64,000 bases of DNA from Akkermansiaceae bacterium (lineage in GTDB: Bacteria > Verrucomicrobiota > Verrucomicrobiia > Verrucomicrobiales > Akkermansiaceae). Where the stretch lies: assembly GCA_017798145.1 (NCBI GenBank), contig CP059069.1:977226-1041225 (forward strand). The letters run 5' to 3'. The notes beneath the pieces were generated by a model. That model saw only the letters and a list, made by a program, of their open reading frames with translations. It did not search any database and was not told the origin of the DNA. This document shows positions 24,688 through 33,955 of the stretch, one piece after another; within the stretch, counting starts at the first letter, position 1; the number at the start of each line of letters is the position of its first letter. Made by a program: the position numbers and the translations under genes.

Positions 24688-26418
24688 ATGGGATTGCACG
24701 CGCTCGGAGACTCGGCATGGCTCTTCAAGGCCAGCGGATCGACCCCGGAAGACAGGCTCGGGCTCATCCTCCGCCTGCGCCGCGTTCTGCAGTCAAATCC
24801 CATCCCGGAGATCGTCGATATCGTCTCCTCCTTCGACACCATCGCGGCACATTTCAATCCAGCCGACGGCCAGAAGGTGCTCGACCACCTGACCTTGCTC
24901 GATCTCGACCAGGCCGGAGGGGAACAAACCACAGCCGCAAAAACCGTCACCATCCCCGTGGCCTACGGCGGGCAATGCGGCTCCGACCTTGAGGCGCTGG
25001 CCGAAGCCCGCAATCTTACCGTGCCCGAACTCATCGCTCTGCACGGCAGCGCGGAATACACCGTCGCCGCCATCGGCTTCTCGCCCGGTTTCCCATACTT
25101 GCTGGGACTGCCTCCACAGCTCCACCAACCCCGCCACCCCAGCCCGCGCAAAGTGCAAGCCGGTTCCGTTGCCATCGCCGGCAACCAGGCCGGCATCTAC
25201 CCCTTCGCATCGCAGGGCGGATGGCATGTGATCGGTCGCACGAATCTGACCTTGTTCGATCCCCACCGCGAGCCTCCGTCACTGCTCCAACCCGGCGACA
25301 AGGTGCGTTTCGCGGAGACGGACACGCTTCAGGAAACCGAACCCTCCCCCCCGCGATCCGAAGCCCCAAGCGAAGGCATCGAGGTCATCGAGCCGGGTGC
25401 GCTCAGCTCCATCCAGGATCACGGCAGATGGGGCAGCCAGCACCTCGGCGTATCGCCCGGAGGAGCCGCCGACCCGGTGCTTGCCTCCATCGCCAACCGC
25501 CTTGTCGGCAATCCGGACGAAACCGCCGTCATCGAATGCACCATGACAGGCCCCGTGCTGCGGTTCGTTGCGGATGCTTGCGTGGCATGGGTCGGCTGGG
25601 GGGATGAAAGCTCCGGGCGTCCGCACGGGATCAAGGCCGGGGAAATCGTCGATCTGCGCGGCCGCATGTGCCACCTGCGTGGCTATGTCGCCGTGGCGGG
25701 TGGCATCGACGTTCCGAAATTGCTTGGCAGCCGTGCGACGGACCTGCGCGCGGTTTTCGGCGGACAGCATGGCCGCACCCTACGAGCCGGAGATTTACTG
25801 CCCGTGGGAAAAGCGAGCACCTCCCAGACATCCGCAAACTGGCACGTTGCATGGCCCCATCCCGACGGGAAACTGATCGAAATCCGCTACCTCCGGGGGG
25901 GGCAGGCGGATTGGTTCGGCCTGGAAGCACACCGCGCCTTCTCTGGAAGTTTTTATGAAGTCAGCCCGTCCTCAGACCGGACGGGCACACGGTTGGAAGG
26001 GCCAAGGCTCGGCCTCAGGGAACCACGCGAAATGGTTTCCCAGCCGGTCGTATTCGGATCGGTGCAGGTTCCCCCGGACGGCCAGCCCATCGTCCTGATG
26101 AGCGAGCGCCAGACCATCGGCGGCTACCCGCAGATCGGCCACGTGATCTCGGCGGACATCCCCAGACTCGCCCGCGCCTGGCCGGGGACACAGCTGCGCT
26201 TCCGGGAGGTCGGCCTGGACGAGGCACGGGATGCCTGGAACGGGCTGCAGCGCGAGCTTGGCATTCTCAACGCCGGACTGATGCTCGCCATGCGGGAGAA
26301 TGGGGCTGGTGGCAACGCCGCTACGCAAAGCCGTCCTTCCGGGCGGCAGCACAAGCCGGGTGCGGCGGCGCCTCAACCGAATCCTGCCGCCTCGGAGGTC
26401 GGCTTTCCATTTCCCTAG
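24688..26418 (+). CDS. pxpBC: Fused 5-oxoprolinase subunits PxpB-PxpC
   Basis: A 576-residue fusion. Residues 1-~215 are PxpB (KipI): GDSAWLFKASG, YGGQCGSDLEALAE, and the signature FSPGFPYLLGLP. Residues ~230-560 are PxpC (KipA/AHS2): GIEVIEPGALSSIQDHGRWG, FGGQHGRTLRAGDLL, and RQTIGGYPQIGHVI. With PxpA these subunits cleave 5-oxoproline to glutamate using ATP, removing a damage product of glutamine and glutathione. Separate B and C genes are usual, so the fusion fixes their stoichiometry. pxpA follows 19 nt later. Confidence 0.93.
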   Translation: MGLHALGDSAWLFKASGSTPEDRLGLILRLRRVLQSNPIPEIVDIVSSFDTIAAHFNPADGQKVLDHLTLLDLDQAGGEQTTAAKTVTIPVAYGGQCGSDLEALAEARNLTVPELIALHGSAEYTVAAIGFSPGFPYLLGLPPQLHQPRHPSPRKVQAGSVAIAGNQAGIYPFASQGGWHVIGRTNLTLFDPHREPPSLLQPGDKVRFAETDTLQETEPSPPRSEAPSEGIEVIEPGALSSIQDHGRWGSQHLGVSPGGAADPVLASIANRLVGNPDETAVIECTMTGPVLRFVADACVAWVGWGDESSGRPHGIKAGEIVDLRGRMCHLRGYVAVAGGIDVPKLLGSRATDLRAVFGGQHGRTLRAGDLLPVGKASTSQTSANWHVAWPHPDGKLIEIRYLRGGQADWFGLEAHRAFSGSFYEVSPSSDRTGTRLEGPRLGLREPREMVSQPVVFGSVQVPPDGQPIVLMSERQTIGGYPQIGHVISADIPRLARAWPGTQLRFREVGLDEARDAWNGLQRELGILNAGLMLAMRENGAGGNAATQSRPSGRQHKPGAAAPQPNPAASEVGFPFP

Positions 26419-26437
26419 TCCCACCCGATACAAACCC

Positions 26438-27166
26438 ATGCACACGATCGACCTCAACGCGGATCTCGGCGAAGGTGGCGAACAGGATGAAGCCCTCATG
26501 GCCTTCGCCAGCTCGGCCAACATCGCCTGCGGCGGACATGCCGGGAACAGGGAAAGCATACGCCGCGCCGTCGGACTCGCCATCAATGCGCAGGTCGCCA
26601 TCGGCGCCCATCCCGGCTACGAAGACCCCGCACATTTCGGCAGGCGTCCGATGATCCTTTCGGCCGGTGAAATCCGTTCCCTGATTCATCGCCAGCTGGA
26701 GCGCATCCTCGCCATCCATCCAAGGCTGCACCACGTCAAGCCCCACGGCTCCCTCTACAACCAAGCCAACGAGGACGAGGCCATGGCCTCGGCCCTCGTC
26801 TCCGCCATCGCTGAGCTGCAACCGGACACGATCCTCTACTCCCCTCCCCGAGGCGCACTCGCCCTAGCCGCCGCCGCGATCAAGATGGCCACCTGCCCCG
26901 AAGGCTTCATCGACCGCCGCTACCAAGACGACGGAAGCCTATGCCCACGAACCGATGAACGGGCGCTCATCGAAAACGCCGATGAAGCGGTTTCACAGGC
27001 CATCCAAATCGCCATCAAAAAATCAGTCACCACCCTCAGCGGAGCCACCATCCCCCTGAAAGCGCAAACCCTATGCATCCACGGCGACAGCCACCATGCC
27101 CTGGATCTAGTGACCCTCACCCGCTCATCCCTGGAAAACGCCGGCATCAGAATCAGCGCGCCCTAA
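26438..27166 (+). CDS. pxpA: 5-oxoprolinase subunit PxpA (LamB/YcsF family)
   Basis: A 242-residue protein started at ATG 26438. It has the LamB/YcsF hallmarks DLNADLGEG, SANIACGGHAGN, AIGAHPGYEDPAHFGRR, HHVKPHGSLYNQ and the C-terminal LCIHGDSHHALD. It works with the PxpB-PxpC fusion directly upstream. It is a little shorter than the ~250 residues typical of the family but has all motifs. Confidence 0.95.
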   Translation: MHTIDLNADLGEGGEQDEALMAFASSANIACGGHAGNRESIRRAVGLAINAQVAIGAHPGYEDPAHFGRRPMILSAGEIRSLIHRQLERILAIHPRLHHVKPHGSLYNQANEDEAMASALVSAIAELQPDTILYSPPRGALALAAAAIKMATCPEGFIDRRYQDDGSLCPRTDERALIENADEAVSQAIQIAIKKSVTTLSGATIPLKAQTLCIHGDSHHALDLVTLTRSSLENAGIRISAP

Positions 27167-27203
27167 CCCGGAATCCGTGCACCCCTTATCACTCCTCATT
27201 CCC

Positions 27204-27869
27204 ATGACCCTAGCCCAGTTCATCGCCAAACACACCAGCCAGGGAAAACGCCACGCCAAAAAACTGTTAGAATCAGGGGCCGTCATCCTGAACGGAAGCA
27301 CCGAAACCGACGGCACCCGGGAAATTGGAAAGTTCGACCAAATATCAGCCGCAGGAGAAATCCTCCAAGCTAACACCCGCCGCATCATCCTCCTCCACAA
27401 GCCCGCCGGCATCCTCTCCGCCACCAAAGATCCGACCCACCAAACCGCCATCGACCTGATCGGAGAACCCTGGGCGCACGAACTGCACCTCGCCGGCCGC
27501 CTCGACCGCTCCACCACCGGCCTCGTCATCCTCACCAACGACAGCAAATTTTCCGAATCCCTCACCCGCCCGGAGAACAAGATCCCCAAAACCTACCTCG
27601 TCCACACCGACCAAACCATCCCGGAAGAAGCCATCGCAAAATTCCGGGCAGGCATGTCTTTCGAAAAGGAAAACACCCGCTCCCAACCCGCCACCGTCGA
27701 TCTTCTAACGGAAACATCCTGCCGCCTCACCATCCACGAAGGACTCCACCACCAGATCAAGCGCATGTTCCTCCGCTTCGGAATCCGCGTGACCTCGCTG
27801 CATCGTGAGTCAATCGGCGCATACTCCCTTGGGGAACTGGAAGTGGGACAGTGGTGTGAGGTAACGTAA
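27204..27869 (+). CDS. RsuA/RluB/RluE-family pseudouridine synthase
   Basis: A 221-residue protein from the ATG at 27204. An N-terminal S4-like RNA-binding segment (LAQFIAKHTSQGKRHAKKLLESGAV) precedes the catalytic domain with AGRLDRSTTGLVILTND; D101 is the catalytic aspartate. KTYLVHTD and the GLHHQIKRMFLRFGIRVTSLHR motif complete the family pattern. Substrates in the family are 16S rRNA U516 or 23S rRNA sites; which one applies here cannot be told from sequence alone. It converges on the antiporter genes. Confidence 0.9.
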   Translation: MTLAQFIAKHTSQGKRHAKKLLESGAVILNGSTETDGTREIGKFDQISAAGEILQANTRRIILLHKPAGILSATKDPTHQTAIDLIGEPWAHELHLAGRLDRSTTGLVILTNDSKFSESLTRPENKIPKTYLVHTDQTIPEEAIAKFRAGMSFEKENTRSQPATVDLLTETSCRLTIHEGLHHQIKRMFLRFGIRVTSLHRESIGAYSLGELEVGQWCEVT

Positions 27870-27893
27870 CGGCGGCATAAGATCGCCGGCACC

Positions 27894-29468
27894 TCACCCC
27901 TTCACCCTGTCATTGTTCTCCAGCCAGGCCATGAAGGTATCCGCCGCCGCCATGGAGTTCATCACCGGCCTGCCACCAGCCTCCCGAATCTTCTCCGCAT
28001 CCACCTCTTCGAAGACCCTGGCGACCACGGGAACGCCTTTCACATGGCGCAATACGGTCAGCGCATCACCCACGCGGCGCATCGAGGCGATGACTAGTTT
28101 CGCATCCCGCGCCCCGGCTTTCTCAAGCACCTCGACCTCCGCTCCGTCTCCACGTAGGAAAGGAATGCCCTTTTTCGCCAACGCGGCGCAGACAACCGCA
28201 TCATCATCGACAACGAGGACATTTTCGCCCTGGGCGAGGAGGGGTTTCAAAGTCCACATCCCTGCGGAGCCAAAGCCGAGGATGAGCACATGGCCGCTCG
28301 GAGCGGACTCGATCCGGCCTTTTTTCCGCAGCGGATGGAAGGGCAGCAGGAAATTCGCGACAGACTCGCGGCCGAGGAACGGGGTCGCCGTCATGGTGAT
28401 CACCGTCGTCAGCGCGAGGACGGAAAAGGTTTCCGGGCTGACGTGGCCGAGCATCACGCCTCCCAATCCGAGCAGCAGGGAATACTCGCTGGTCTGCGCG
28501 AGCAGCAGGCCGGATTCGATCCCGGCGCGCGCGTTGAGCCCGCGCCACTCCGCCACCAGCGCGACGAGCGGCGGCGTCACCACGATCACCACCAGCGAGT
28601 AGACAAGAGCCTGCCCCCACAGACCCGCTTCCGGCACGCCGAGCAGCGCACCGAGCGCTACGAAGAACATCGCCTGGAAAAAATCCACCAGCGAGGAGAG
28701 CTGGCCGCGCACAAGGCCGTTGAGGGGAAATGCGGAAAAGACAAATCCGCCCACGAAAGCGCCTGCGATCAGCGGCAGATCAAGCCACGAGGCGAGCCCG
28801 ACAAAACCGAGCAGCACCGCCACCAGCCACAGCAGCAGGTTCTCCTCATCCGGCTTGAAGCGGAACACCAGCTTCGGGATCACAAAGCGCTGCGCGACCC
28901 ACGCGGCCCCGCCCAGCACCGCCGCTTCCAACAGGCCTCTCCCGACATTCCATCCACCGTCATCCACGTGCGAGAGAACGATGATCAGCAGGACCAGAGC
29001 CACATCCTGCAACAGCAGAACCCCCGTGACCACGCGCCCATACGGCTCGAACATCGCCTTGCGCTCCTGCAGGTGGCGCAGCACCACAAGGGTCGAACTC
29101 GCGGCCAACCCACCGCCCACATACACCGCCTCCAGCGTTCCCATTCCCATCCAGATCGCGCAGAGAAAACCGACACCCATCGCCAACGAAAACTGCACAC
29201 CGGCCACCCAGAGCACCGCCTTTCCGAACCTCCTGAAGCGCCTCGGGTTCAGCTCCACACCCGAAGCGAAAACGAGGAACACCAGCCCGAGCTCCAGCAT
29301 GCCCATCGTGCCCTCGCCGCCGCCGAGCGCCAAACCCTCCGGCACAAGCCCCGCCATCCCAAGCAACATCCCAGCCCCGATCAGCACGGGAATCGACGGC
29401 AACCTGAAGAAGCGGCAGAACCCATAGGCCACCGCTGCGGTCACGAGGAGCAAAGCGAACGCCGTCAC
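27894..29468 (-). CDS. CPA2 (Kef-type) cation/proton antiporter with RCK domain
   Basis: A 524-residue protein read from a GTG at 29468 that overlaps the upstream antiporter stop by 4 nt (GTGA). The antiporter domain has about twelve helices with PSIPVLIGAGMLLGM, VFLVFASGVELNP, and LLQDVALVLL. It ends in an RCK-N Rossmann domain (HVLILGFGSAGMWTLKPLL) that binds NAD(H)/glutathione or nucleotides in Kef proteins. It is paralogous to its upstream neighbour and translationally coupled to it, so the two may form a heteromer. K+/H+ exchange is most likely; Na+ is possible. Confidence 0.88.
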   Translation of the reverse strand: MTAFALLLVTAAVAYGFCRFFRLPSIPVLIGAGMLLGMAGLVPEGLALGGGEGTMGMLELGLVFLVFASGVELNPRRFRRFGKAVLWVAGVQFSLAMGVGFLCAIWMGMGTLEAVYVGGGLAASSTLVVLRHLQERKAMFEPYGRVVTGVLLLQDVALVLLIIVLSHVDDGGWNVGRGLLEAAVLGGAAWVAQRFVIPKLVFRFKPDEENLLLWLVAVLLGFVGLASWLDLPLIAGAFVGGFVFSAFPLNGLVRGQLSSLVDFFQAMFFVALGALLGVPEAGLWGQALVYSLVVIVVTPPLVALVAEWRGLNARAGIESGLLLAQTSEYSLLLGLGGVMLGHVSPETFSVLALTTVITMTATPFLGRESVANFLLPFHPLRKKGRIESAPSGHVLILGFGSAGMWTLKPLLAQGENVLVVDDDAVVCAALAKKGIPFLRGDGAEVEVLEKAGARDAKLVIASMRRVGDALTVLRHVKGVPVVARVFEEVDAEKIREAGGRPVMNSMAAADTFMAWLENNDRVKG

Positions 29469-31111
29469 TTCAGCACCCCCATTTCCTTGAGAATCCTGAG
29501 CTGCGCCTTCACCCCATCGACCTTGGAAACCATCAGGTAATCCGCCTCCAGCTCCAGCAAGTTGTCCACCACGGAGAGATCCACCACATGGATCGCACAC
29601 GGCACGCCGACGCTCTTGCAACGGTAGGCGAGCAGGTCGTTCGTCTCCTCGATCTGCAGGGCGCTGACCAGCAGCTTCGCCCGCTTGTAGCCCGCTTCCT
29701 CCAGCACCGAGAGATACCCCACGCTGCCCAGCAGGGAGCTCCCGGGCAGCCCCTCAAGCTTCAGCGGATCGGTATCCACCGCCAGCACATCCTCGCCCTT
29801 TGCCGTCAGGCGCCGCACCAGTTCGCGCCCCAGCGTGTTCATCCCCACCACGATCACATGCCGATCCAGATGCTCGCCCGCATGCACGATCCTGTCAGCC
29901 ATCTCCGGCTTTCCATCGAGGAATTTCCAGCGCAGCAAGCCCATCCTCAATGCCCACGCATAGACATTGTGGCTGTAGAGGATCAGGTAGGAGGAAACGG
30001 CGATCGTCACCACCCCGACCAGCGCGGACACCAGCATGATCTCCCCGCCGATCAGCCCCTTGGCCATCGCCAGCCCGGCGAGGATGAACGAGAACTCGCT
30101 GGTCTGCGCCATCGTCACGCCGGTGAGGAACGAGGTCTTCCTCCCGTAGCCGAGCCGCCCGAGGATCAGCAGGAACACGATGGGCTTGCCGATCAGCACA
30201 AAGGTGGAAATCGCCAGCACGGAACCCAACTGATCCACCACCCCCCCGAACTCGATGCGTATCCCCAGCGTCACGAAAAACACCGCGACGAAGAAGTTCA
30301 TCAGCGGATGCACCCGCCGCCGCAGATCCTCGTTGTATGGGAGCTGGGCTAGGCTCATCCCGGCAAGGAACGCCCCGACCTCCAGGGAAAGCCCGAACTC
30401 ATGTGCCCCGAAGACCATCAGGAAACACCATGAAAGTGCCCAGATCAGCAGAATTTCCGGCGACCTTGCCGCCCATTTGAACGGCCTCGGGAGAATGTAT
30501 TTCGCCGCGACCGCAGCCACCGCCAGCAGCACCACCATCCCACCGAACGCCTTGAGCAAGCCCATCCCGATCGCCCCCGCATCCAGCCCGGAATCCGCCC
30601 CGGAAATCCCCGCAAGGAAAGTCAGCAGCATGATGACCACCAGATCCTGCACCAGCAGCACCCCCAGCGAGATCCTGCCGTAGAGGCTCTCCAGTTCGCC
30701 CTTTTCCTCCAGCAGTTTCACCACCACCACCGTGCTGCTGAAGGTCACCGCCAAGGCGATGAACACCCCTTCCACCAGCCCGAAACCCAGCCCCCACGCC
30801 ACCAGATACCCCAGCCCCACGGTCAGCGCGACCTGCGAGAAGCCCGCTGCGAGCGCCACCTTCCCGACATCCTTCACCTTCGAAATGCTCAGCTCCAGCC
30901 CCACGAGGAAAAGCAGCAGGGCAATCCCCGTCTCGGAAATCAAACCCAACCCCTCATCCATCCCCACCCAGCCCAGCACCGGGCCGAGCAAAATGCCGCA
31001 GAGCAGATACACAACGATCGCGGGCATCCGCACCGCCCGCCCCAACGCCACCAGCACCGCCGCGCAAACCGCGATGATCCCGAGGCTCTGCAAAAATCCC
31101 ACGCCCGTCAT
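29465..31111 (-). CDS. CPA2 (Kef-type) cation/proton antiporter with RCK domain
   Basis: A 548-residue protein. The transporter domain has MPAIVVYLLCGILLGPVLGW, GIALLLFLVGLELS, TFSSTVVVVKLLEEKGE and LLVQDLVVIMLL, typical of KefB/C. The C-terminal ~130 residues are an RCK-N domain (HVIVVGMNTLGRELVRRL) with an acidic residue after the glycine-rich loop (VLAVDTDP) that favours NAD(H). It is the first gene of a two-antiporter unit, overlapping the next by 4 nt. Confidence 0.9.
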   Translation of the reverse strand: MTGVGFLQSLGIIAVCAAVLVALGRAVRMPAIVVYLLCGILLGPVLGWVGMDEGLGLISETGIALLLFLVGLELSISKVKDVGKVALAAGFSQVALTVGLGYLVAWGLGFGLVEGVFIALAVTFSSTVVVVKLLEEKGELESLYGRISLGVLLVQDLVVIMLLTFLAGISGADSGLDAGAIGMGLLKAFGGMVVLLAVAAVAAKYILPRPFKWAARSPEILLIWALSWCFLMVFGAHEFGLSLEVGAFLAGMSLAQLPYNEDLRRRVHPLMNFFVAVFFVTLGIRIEFGGVVDQLGSVLAISTFVLIGKPIVFLLILGRLGYGRKTSFLTGVTMAQTSEFSFILAGLAMAKGLIGGEIMLVSALVGVVTIAVSSYLILYSHNVYAWALRMGLLRWKFLDGKPEMADRIVHAGEHLDRHVIVVGMNTLGRELVRRLTAKGEDVLAVDTDPLKLEGLPGSSLLGSVGYLSVLEEAGYKRAKLLVSALQIEETNDLLAYRCKSVGVPCAIHVVDLSVVDNLLELEADYLMVSKVDGVKAQLRILKEMGVLK

Positions 31112-31159
31112 TTCTCCGGATGGATACCGTTAGGGGAAAATTGTCTCAACACGAATCGG

Positions 31160-32263
31160 CTACTTTTCCTTGGAAATCGCCCCGAGCCCGAGCTCGCCTC
31201 CCATCACGCGGATGAAGTCCTCCTCGCCGGAAGGCAGCCCGTGAAGGATGCGGGTTCCCTTGACCACGAGCTTCGGCAGCTTGGGAGTGGGGGTGGAGAG
31301 CTTGCGCCATCCGGCGATGTTGCCGCGTATGGCCTCATCGATCCATGGATCGGCAAGCGCCTTTTCCAAGCCGTCCTCGCGAAGCAGGCCGAGCGCCAGT
31401 TTCCGCGCCACCGCTGCTTCCGGCTGCGCCAGCAAGGCGGAGTGAAAAGCGGGGAACGCCGCAGGATCGGCCCGCCACACGGCGAGGGCGATGCGGGTGA
31501 TCTCGCAACTGCCCGGATGCTGGGCCGCATGGGGATTGCAGGAGCCGTCGAGCGGCACCGGCCTGAGCACCACCGCGATGTCGTCGGGATATCTCCGCAT
31601 CAATCCCGTGATGAATCCGGACATCGTGGCGCAGGCTGCGCATGGGTAGTCGAAATACTCCACCAGCACATGCTTCGCTCCCGGGTTGCCCAGGCGGGGA
31701 AAGCCGCCATCCGCCTCGCTGCGGGGCGGTGATTTCACATCCGCGACCATCGCTCCCGGAGCCGGCCCCCAAAGCTGGATCAGCGCAACCGCTGCGCCTC
31801 CCAGGTAGGCCGCATTGAACATCGGCTTCGCGATGTCCGCTGCCCTCACCGATTTCCTGAGTAGGAAAAATCCGGCCACCGCGAGCGCAACGCCGATCCC
31901 ATGCGCCGCCATACACCAAGGGCAGAATCTCTTTTCCAAAAACGCCTGGGCAAAGGTAAGCCAAACCGCCGCTCCGACTATCAGACCCAGCAAAGGAGCC
32001 AGGGCGCGACGCCTCGCATCCCGCATCGCTGCCATCACGCCCAGATAAATGATCGACCCAAAGGCGGTGACAGGCACGCCCAGCACCCGCGCCCAGCGCG
32101 ATGCGAATAGTGATCCGCAATCCTCCGCACCGCCACATCCAATCACTCCTGTGGATGGATCCGACAGGGTCGTGAACAGCAGGAAGCCGTTCAGCGTGAG
32201 TCCGCACAAAGCCAGAAACCAAATCAACGCCAGCAGAGGGCGGCAACTTCCCGGGCGGTTCAT
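31160..32263 (-). CDS. VKOR-DsbA fusion (disulfide-bond formation)
   Basis: A 367-residue protein. Residues ~10-165 are a four- or five-helix VKOR domain with the loop cysteines C43 and C49 (GCGGAEDC) and the redox pair C114-PW-C117 (KRFCPWCMAAH). Residues ~190-360 are a DsbA-like thioredoxin domain with C208-AA-C211 (YFDYPCAACATMSG). The VKOR part reoxidizes the DsbA part by passing electrons to quinone, so one polypeptide does the work of DsbA plus DsbB. VKOR-thioredoxin fusions are known in bacteria and plants. It probably folds the many cysteine-containing exported proteins of this organism. Confidence 0.9.
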   Translation of the reverse strand: MNRPGSCRPLLALIWFLALCGLTLNGFLLFTTLSDPSTGVIGCGGAEDCGSLFASRWARVLGVPVTAFGSIIYLGVMAAMRDARRRALAPLLGLIVGAAVWLTFAQAFLEKRFCPWCMAAHGIGVALAVAGFFLLRKSVRAADIAKPMFNAAYLGGAAVALIQLWGPAPGAMVADVKSPPRSEADGGFPRLGNPGAKHVLVEYFDYPCAACATMSGFITGLMRRYPDDIAVVLRPVPLDGSCNPHAAQHPGSCEITRIALAVWRADPAAFPAFHSALLAQPEAAVARKLALGLLREDGLEKALADPWIDEAIRGNIAGWRKLSTPTPKLPKLVVKGTRILHGLPSGEEDFIRVMGGELGLGAISKEK

Positions 32264-32315
32264 AGGGCGGAGATTAGCCGCCGCGCCGCGCCGCGCAAAC
32301 CTTTACGCGGAAGGC

Positions 32316-33230
32316 TCATTGCGCAGGCAGGCGAAGGGCGATCCGGATGAAGCGTCTCGGATTTCCCGGGGCGAGCGGCGTCCTGTCGCGCACCACGAAA
32401 TCATCCGCGTTGTTCTCGACAAGTTCGGTGAATTCATCCCCTTCCTGCCATACCGCGAGATCGGAGGAGACCTGCACGGAAACCTGCACCGCCCGATCCA
32501 CCGGACGCGGAACACGGATACTGAGATAGCTTGATCCCGCAACGCCGCGCAGCGCAGCAGGCAGCGCGGGCCCCGCGCCGGGTACCGTGGGCACGCCGCC
32601 GAACGCGAACTCGAACAGGTTCGAAACCCCATCCTTGTCGGGATCGTCGAGGAGGCCGTTCTGCGCGACCCCATCCAGCAGGCCGGCCTGCCACTGCGCC
32701 CATGTCAGCGGGGTGTTGCCCGCGGCGGCGGATCTCATGAGAAACGGGGAACCCGAGGAATTGATCGTGCCGACGACGGTGGTGACGGTGGTGACGGTCG
32801 CCGCGTTCGCCGTCCATGGGGCGAGCGCGGGGGACGGAAATGAGGCGTCCGGCCATGTCCATGAGGGGGCGCGGAAAAGGATCCACTGCGAGCCGCTCCT
32901 GCCCCAGACATACGCCGGTTTTCCAACCGTGAACGGGGCGGTGTTGCCCGTGGCGTTGTGGACGGAGGCGTAGCGCGAGGTCGCGGGATTGTAGCGGGAG
33001 CTGTCCGCCATGTTCCAGTTCGCCGCCCAATCGGCCGTGTTCCCGGCGGTGGGCACGAAGGTTCCGGTGAAAACGCCCAGCTCGAAGACGTAGGTCGCGT
33101 CCATCGCCGCACCGAGGCTGCTCTGGTTCACCGCGCCGGCGGGGCTGCTCCAGGGGATGGGCACCTGCGCCGCCAGATTCGCGCAGAGCAAACAGGCGAA
33201 CAAACCGATCCTTGATCCGGGGCGCGTCAT
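32316..33230 (-). CDS. Secreted protein, paralogue of the adjacent PEP-CTERM protein
   Basis: A 304-residue protein with signal peptide MTRPGSRIGLFACLLCANLAAQ. Its N-terminal half (TYVFELGVFTGTFVPTAGNT, DWAANW, YVWGRSG) repeats the pattern of the next gene (TYVFEIGVFADTFTPTDANT, DWFANW, YVWVRNS), so the two are tandem paralogues. The C-terminal half instead carries DDPDKDGVSNLFEFAFGG, a Ca-binding TSP3-like motif, and the beta-sandwich often ending verrucomicrobial exported proteins; no PEP-CTERM is present. Function unknown. Confidence 0.7.
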   Translation of the reverse strand: MTRPGSRIGLFACLLCANLAAQVPIPWSSPAGAVNQSSLGAAMDATYVFELGVFTGTFVPTAGNTADWAANWNMADSSRYNPATSRYASVHNATGNTAPFTVGKPAYVWGRSGSQWILFRAPSWTWPDASFPSPALAPWTANAATVTTVTTVVGTINSSGSPFLMRSAAAGNTPLTWAQWQAGLLDGVAQNGLLDDPDKDGVSNLFEFAFGGVPTVPGAGPALPAALRGVAGSSYLSIRVPRPVDRAVQVSVQVSSDLAVWQEGDEFTELVENNADDFVVRDRTPLAPGNPRRFIRIALRLPAQ

Positions 33231-33243
33231 TTCTGCGGGCGAG

Positions 33244-33903
33244 TTATTGCGGTCTGCTTCTCCTTGTCAGTAGGAAAGCGCAGCCGAGAAGAGCCAGCAG
33301 AGCCGATGAAGGCTCGGGGACGAAGGTGTAAGTCTGGAGTTCATAAACCCCGTCCGAGGTGAACTCACCCTGACCATCGGTGCCCATCTGGCTGCCCCAT
33401 ACAGGGGTGTTCGTCGGTGTGAGATCAGCGAGCGACCACTGGACGGGCAGCGCATTGTCGCAGCAGCCCGGGGTGGCGTCGGGGAAAGTCCAGGCCGGGG
33501 ATTTCACCAGGAACCACTCGGTGGTGGGCGAGGGTGTCGCCGAATTGCGCACCCAGACATACGCCTCCAGGCCCTCGAAGCTGGGCGCCGCCGCCGTCAT
33601 GAACGGGCTTTCGCTGGTGCCGGCATCCGTCATTTCCGCCGTGGAGGCGAAGTAGCCGTTGGTCTCGGAGTAGGCCGCACGGTCGAAAGCGAACCAGTTG
33701 GCGAACCAATCATCGGTGTTGGCATCGGTCGGTGTGAACGTGTCCGCGAAGACGCCGATTTCAAAAACGTAGGTGTTGTCCAGCGCCGCGCCTTTGCTGT
33801 CGACGATCTGGCTGAATACCTCGCTGCCCCACTCGATCGTCTGGCCGCGAAGGCCGGAGATCAGGGAGACCAGCGAGATCATGATGATGATGTATGTTTT
33901 CAT
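33244..33903 (-). CDS. PEP-CTERM sorting-domain protein
   Basis: A 219-residue protein from the ATG at 33903 (MKTYIIIMISLVSLISGLRG signal peptide). The mature domain matches the first half of the 32316-33230 protein. The C-terminus is a textbook PEP-CTERM: FVPEPSSALLALLGCAFLL followed by TRRSRPQ, expected to be cleaved by an exosortase and linked to exopolysaccharide. It lies 52 nt after the giant gene in the same direction and may be co-transcribed with it. No catalytic motif is evident. Confidence 0.8.
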   Translation of the reverse strand: MKTYIIIMISLVSLISGLRGQTIEWGSEVFSQIVDSKGAALDNTYVFEIGVFADTFTPTDANTDDWFANWFAFDRAAYSETNGYFASTAEMTDAGTSESPFMTAAAPSFEGLEAYVWVRNSATPSPTTEWFLVKSPAWTFPDATPGCCDNALPVQWSLADLTPTNTPVWGSQMGTDGQGEFTSDGVYELQTYTFVPEPSSALLALLGCAFLLTRRSRPQ

Positions 33904-33955
33904 GTCTGAAATTTTTCCGTATGGGGTGTTTGGGTGCATGGGGGGTAATTTCTGT

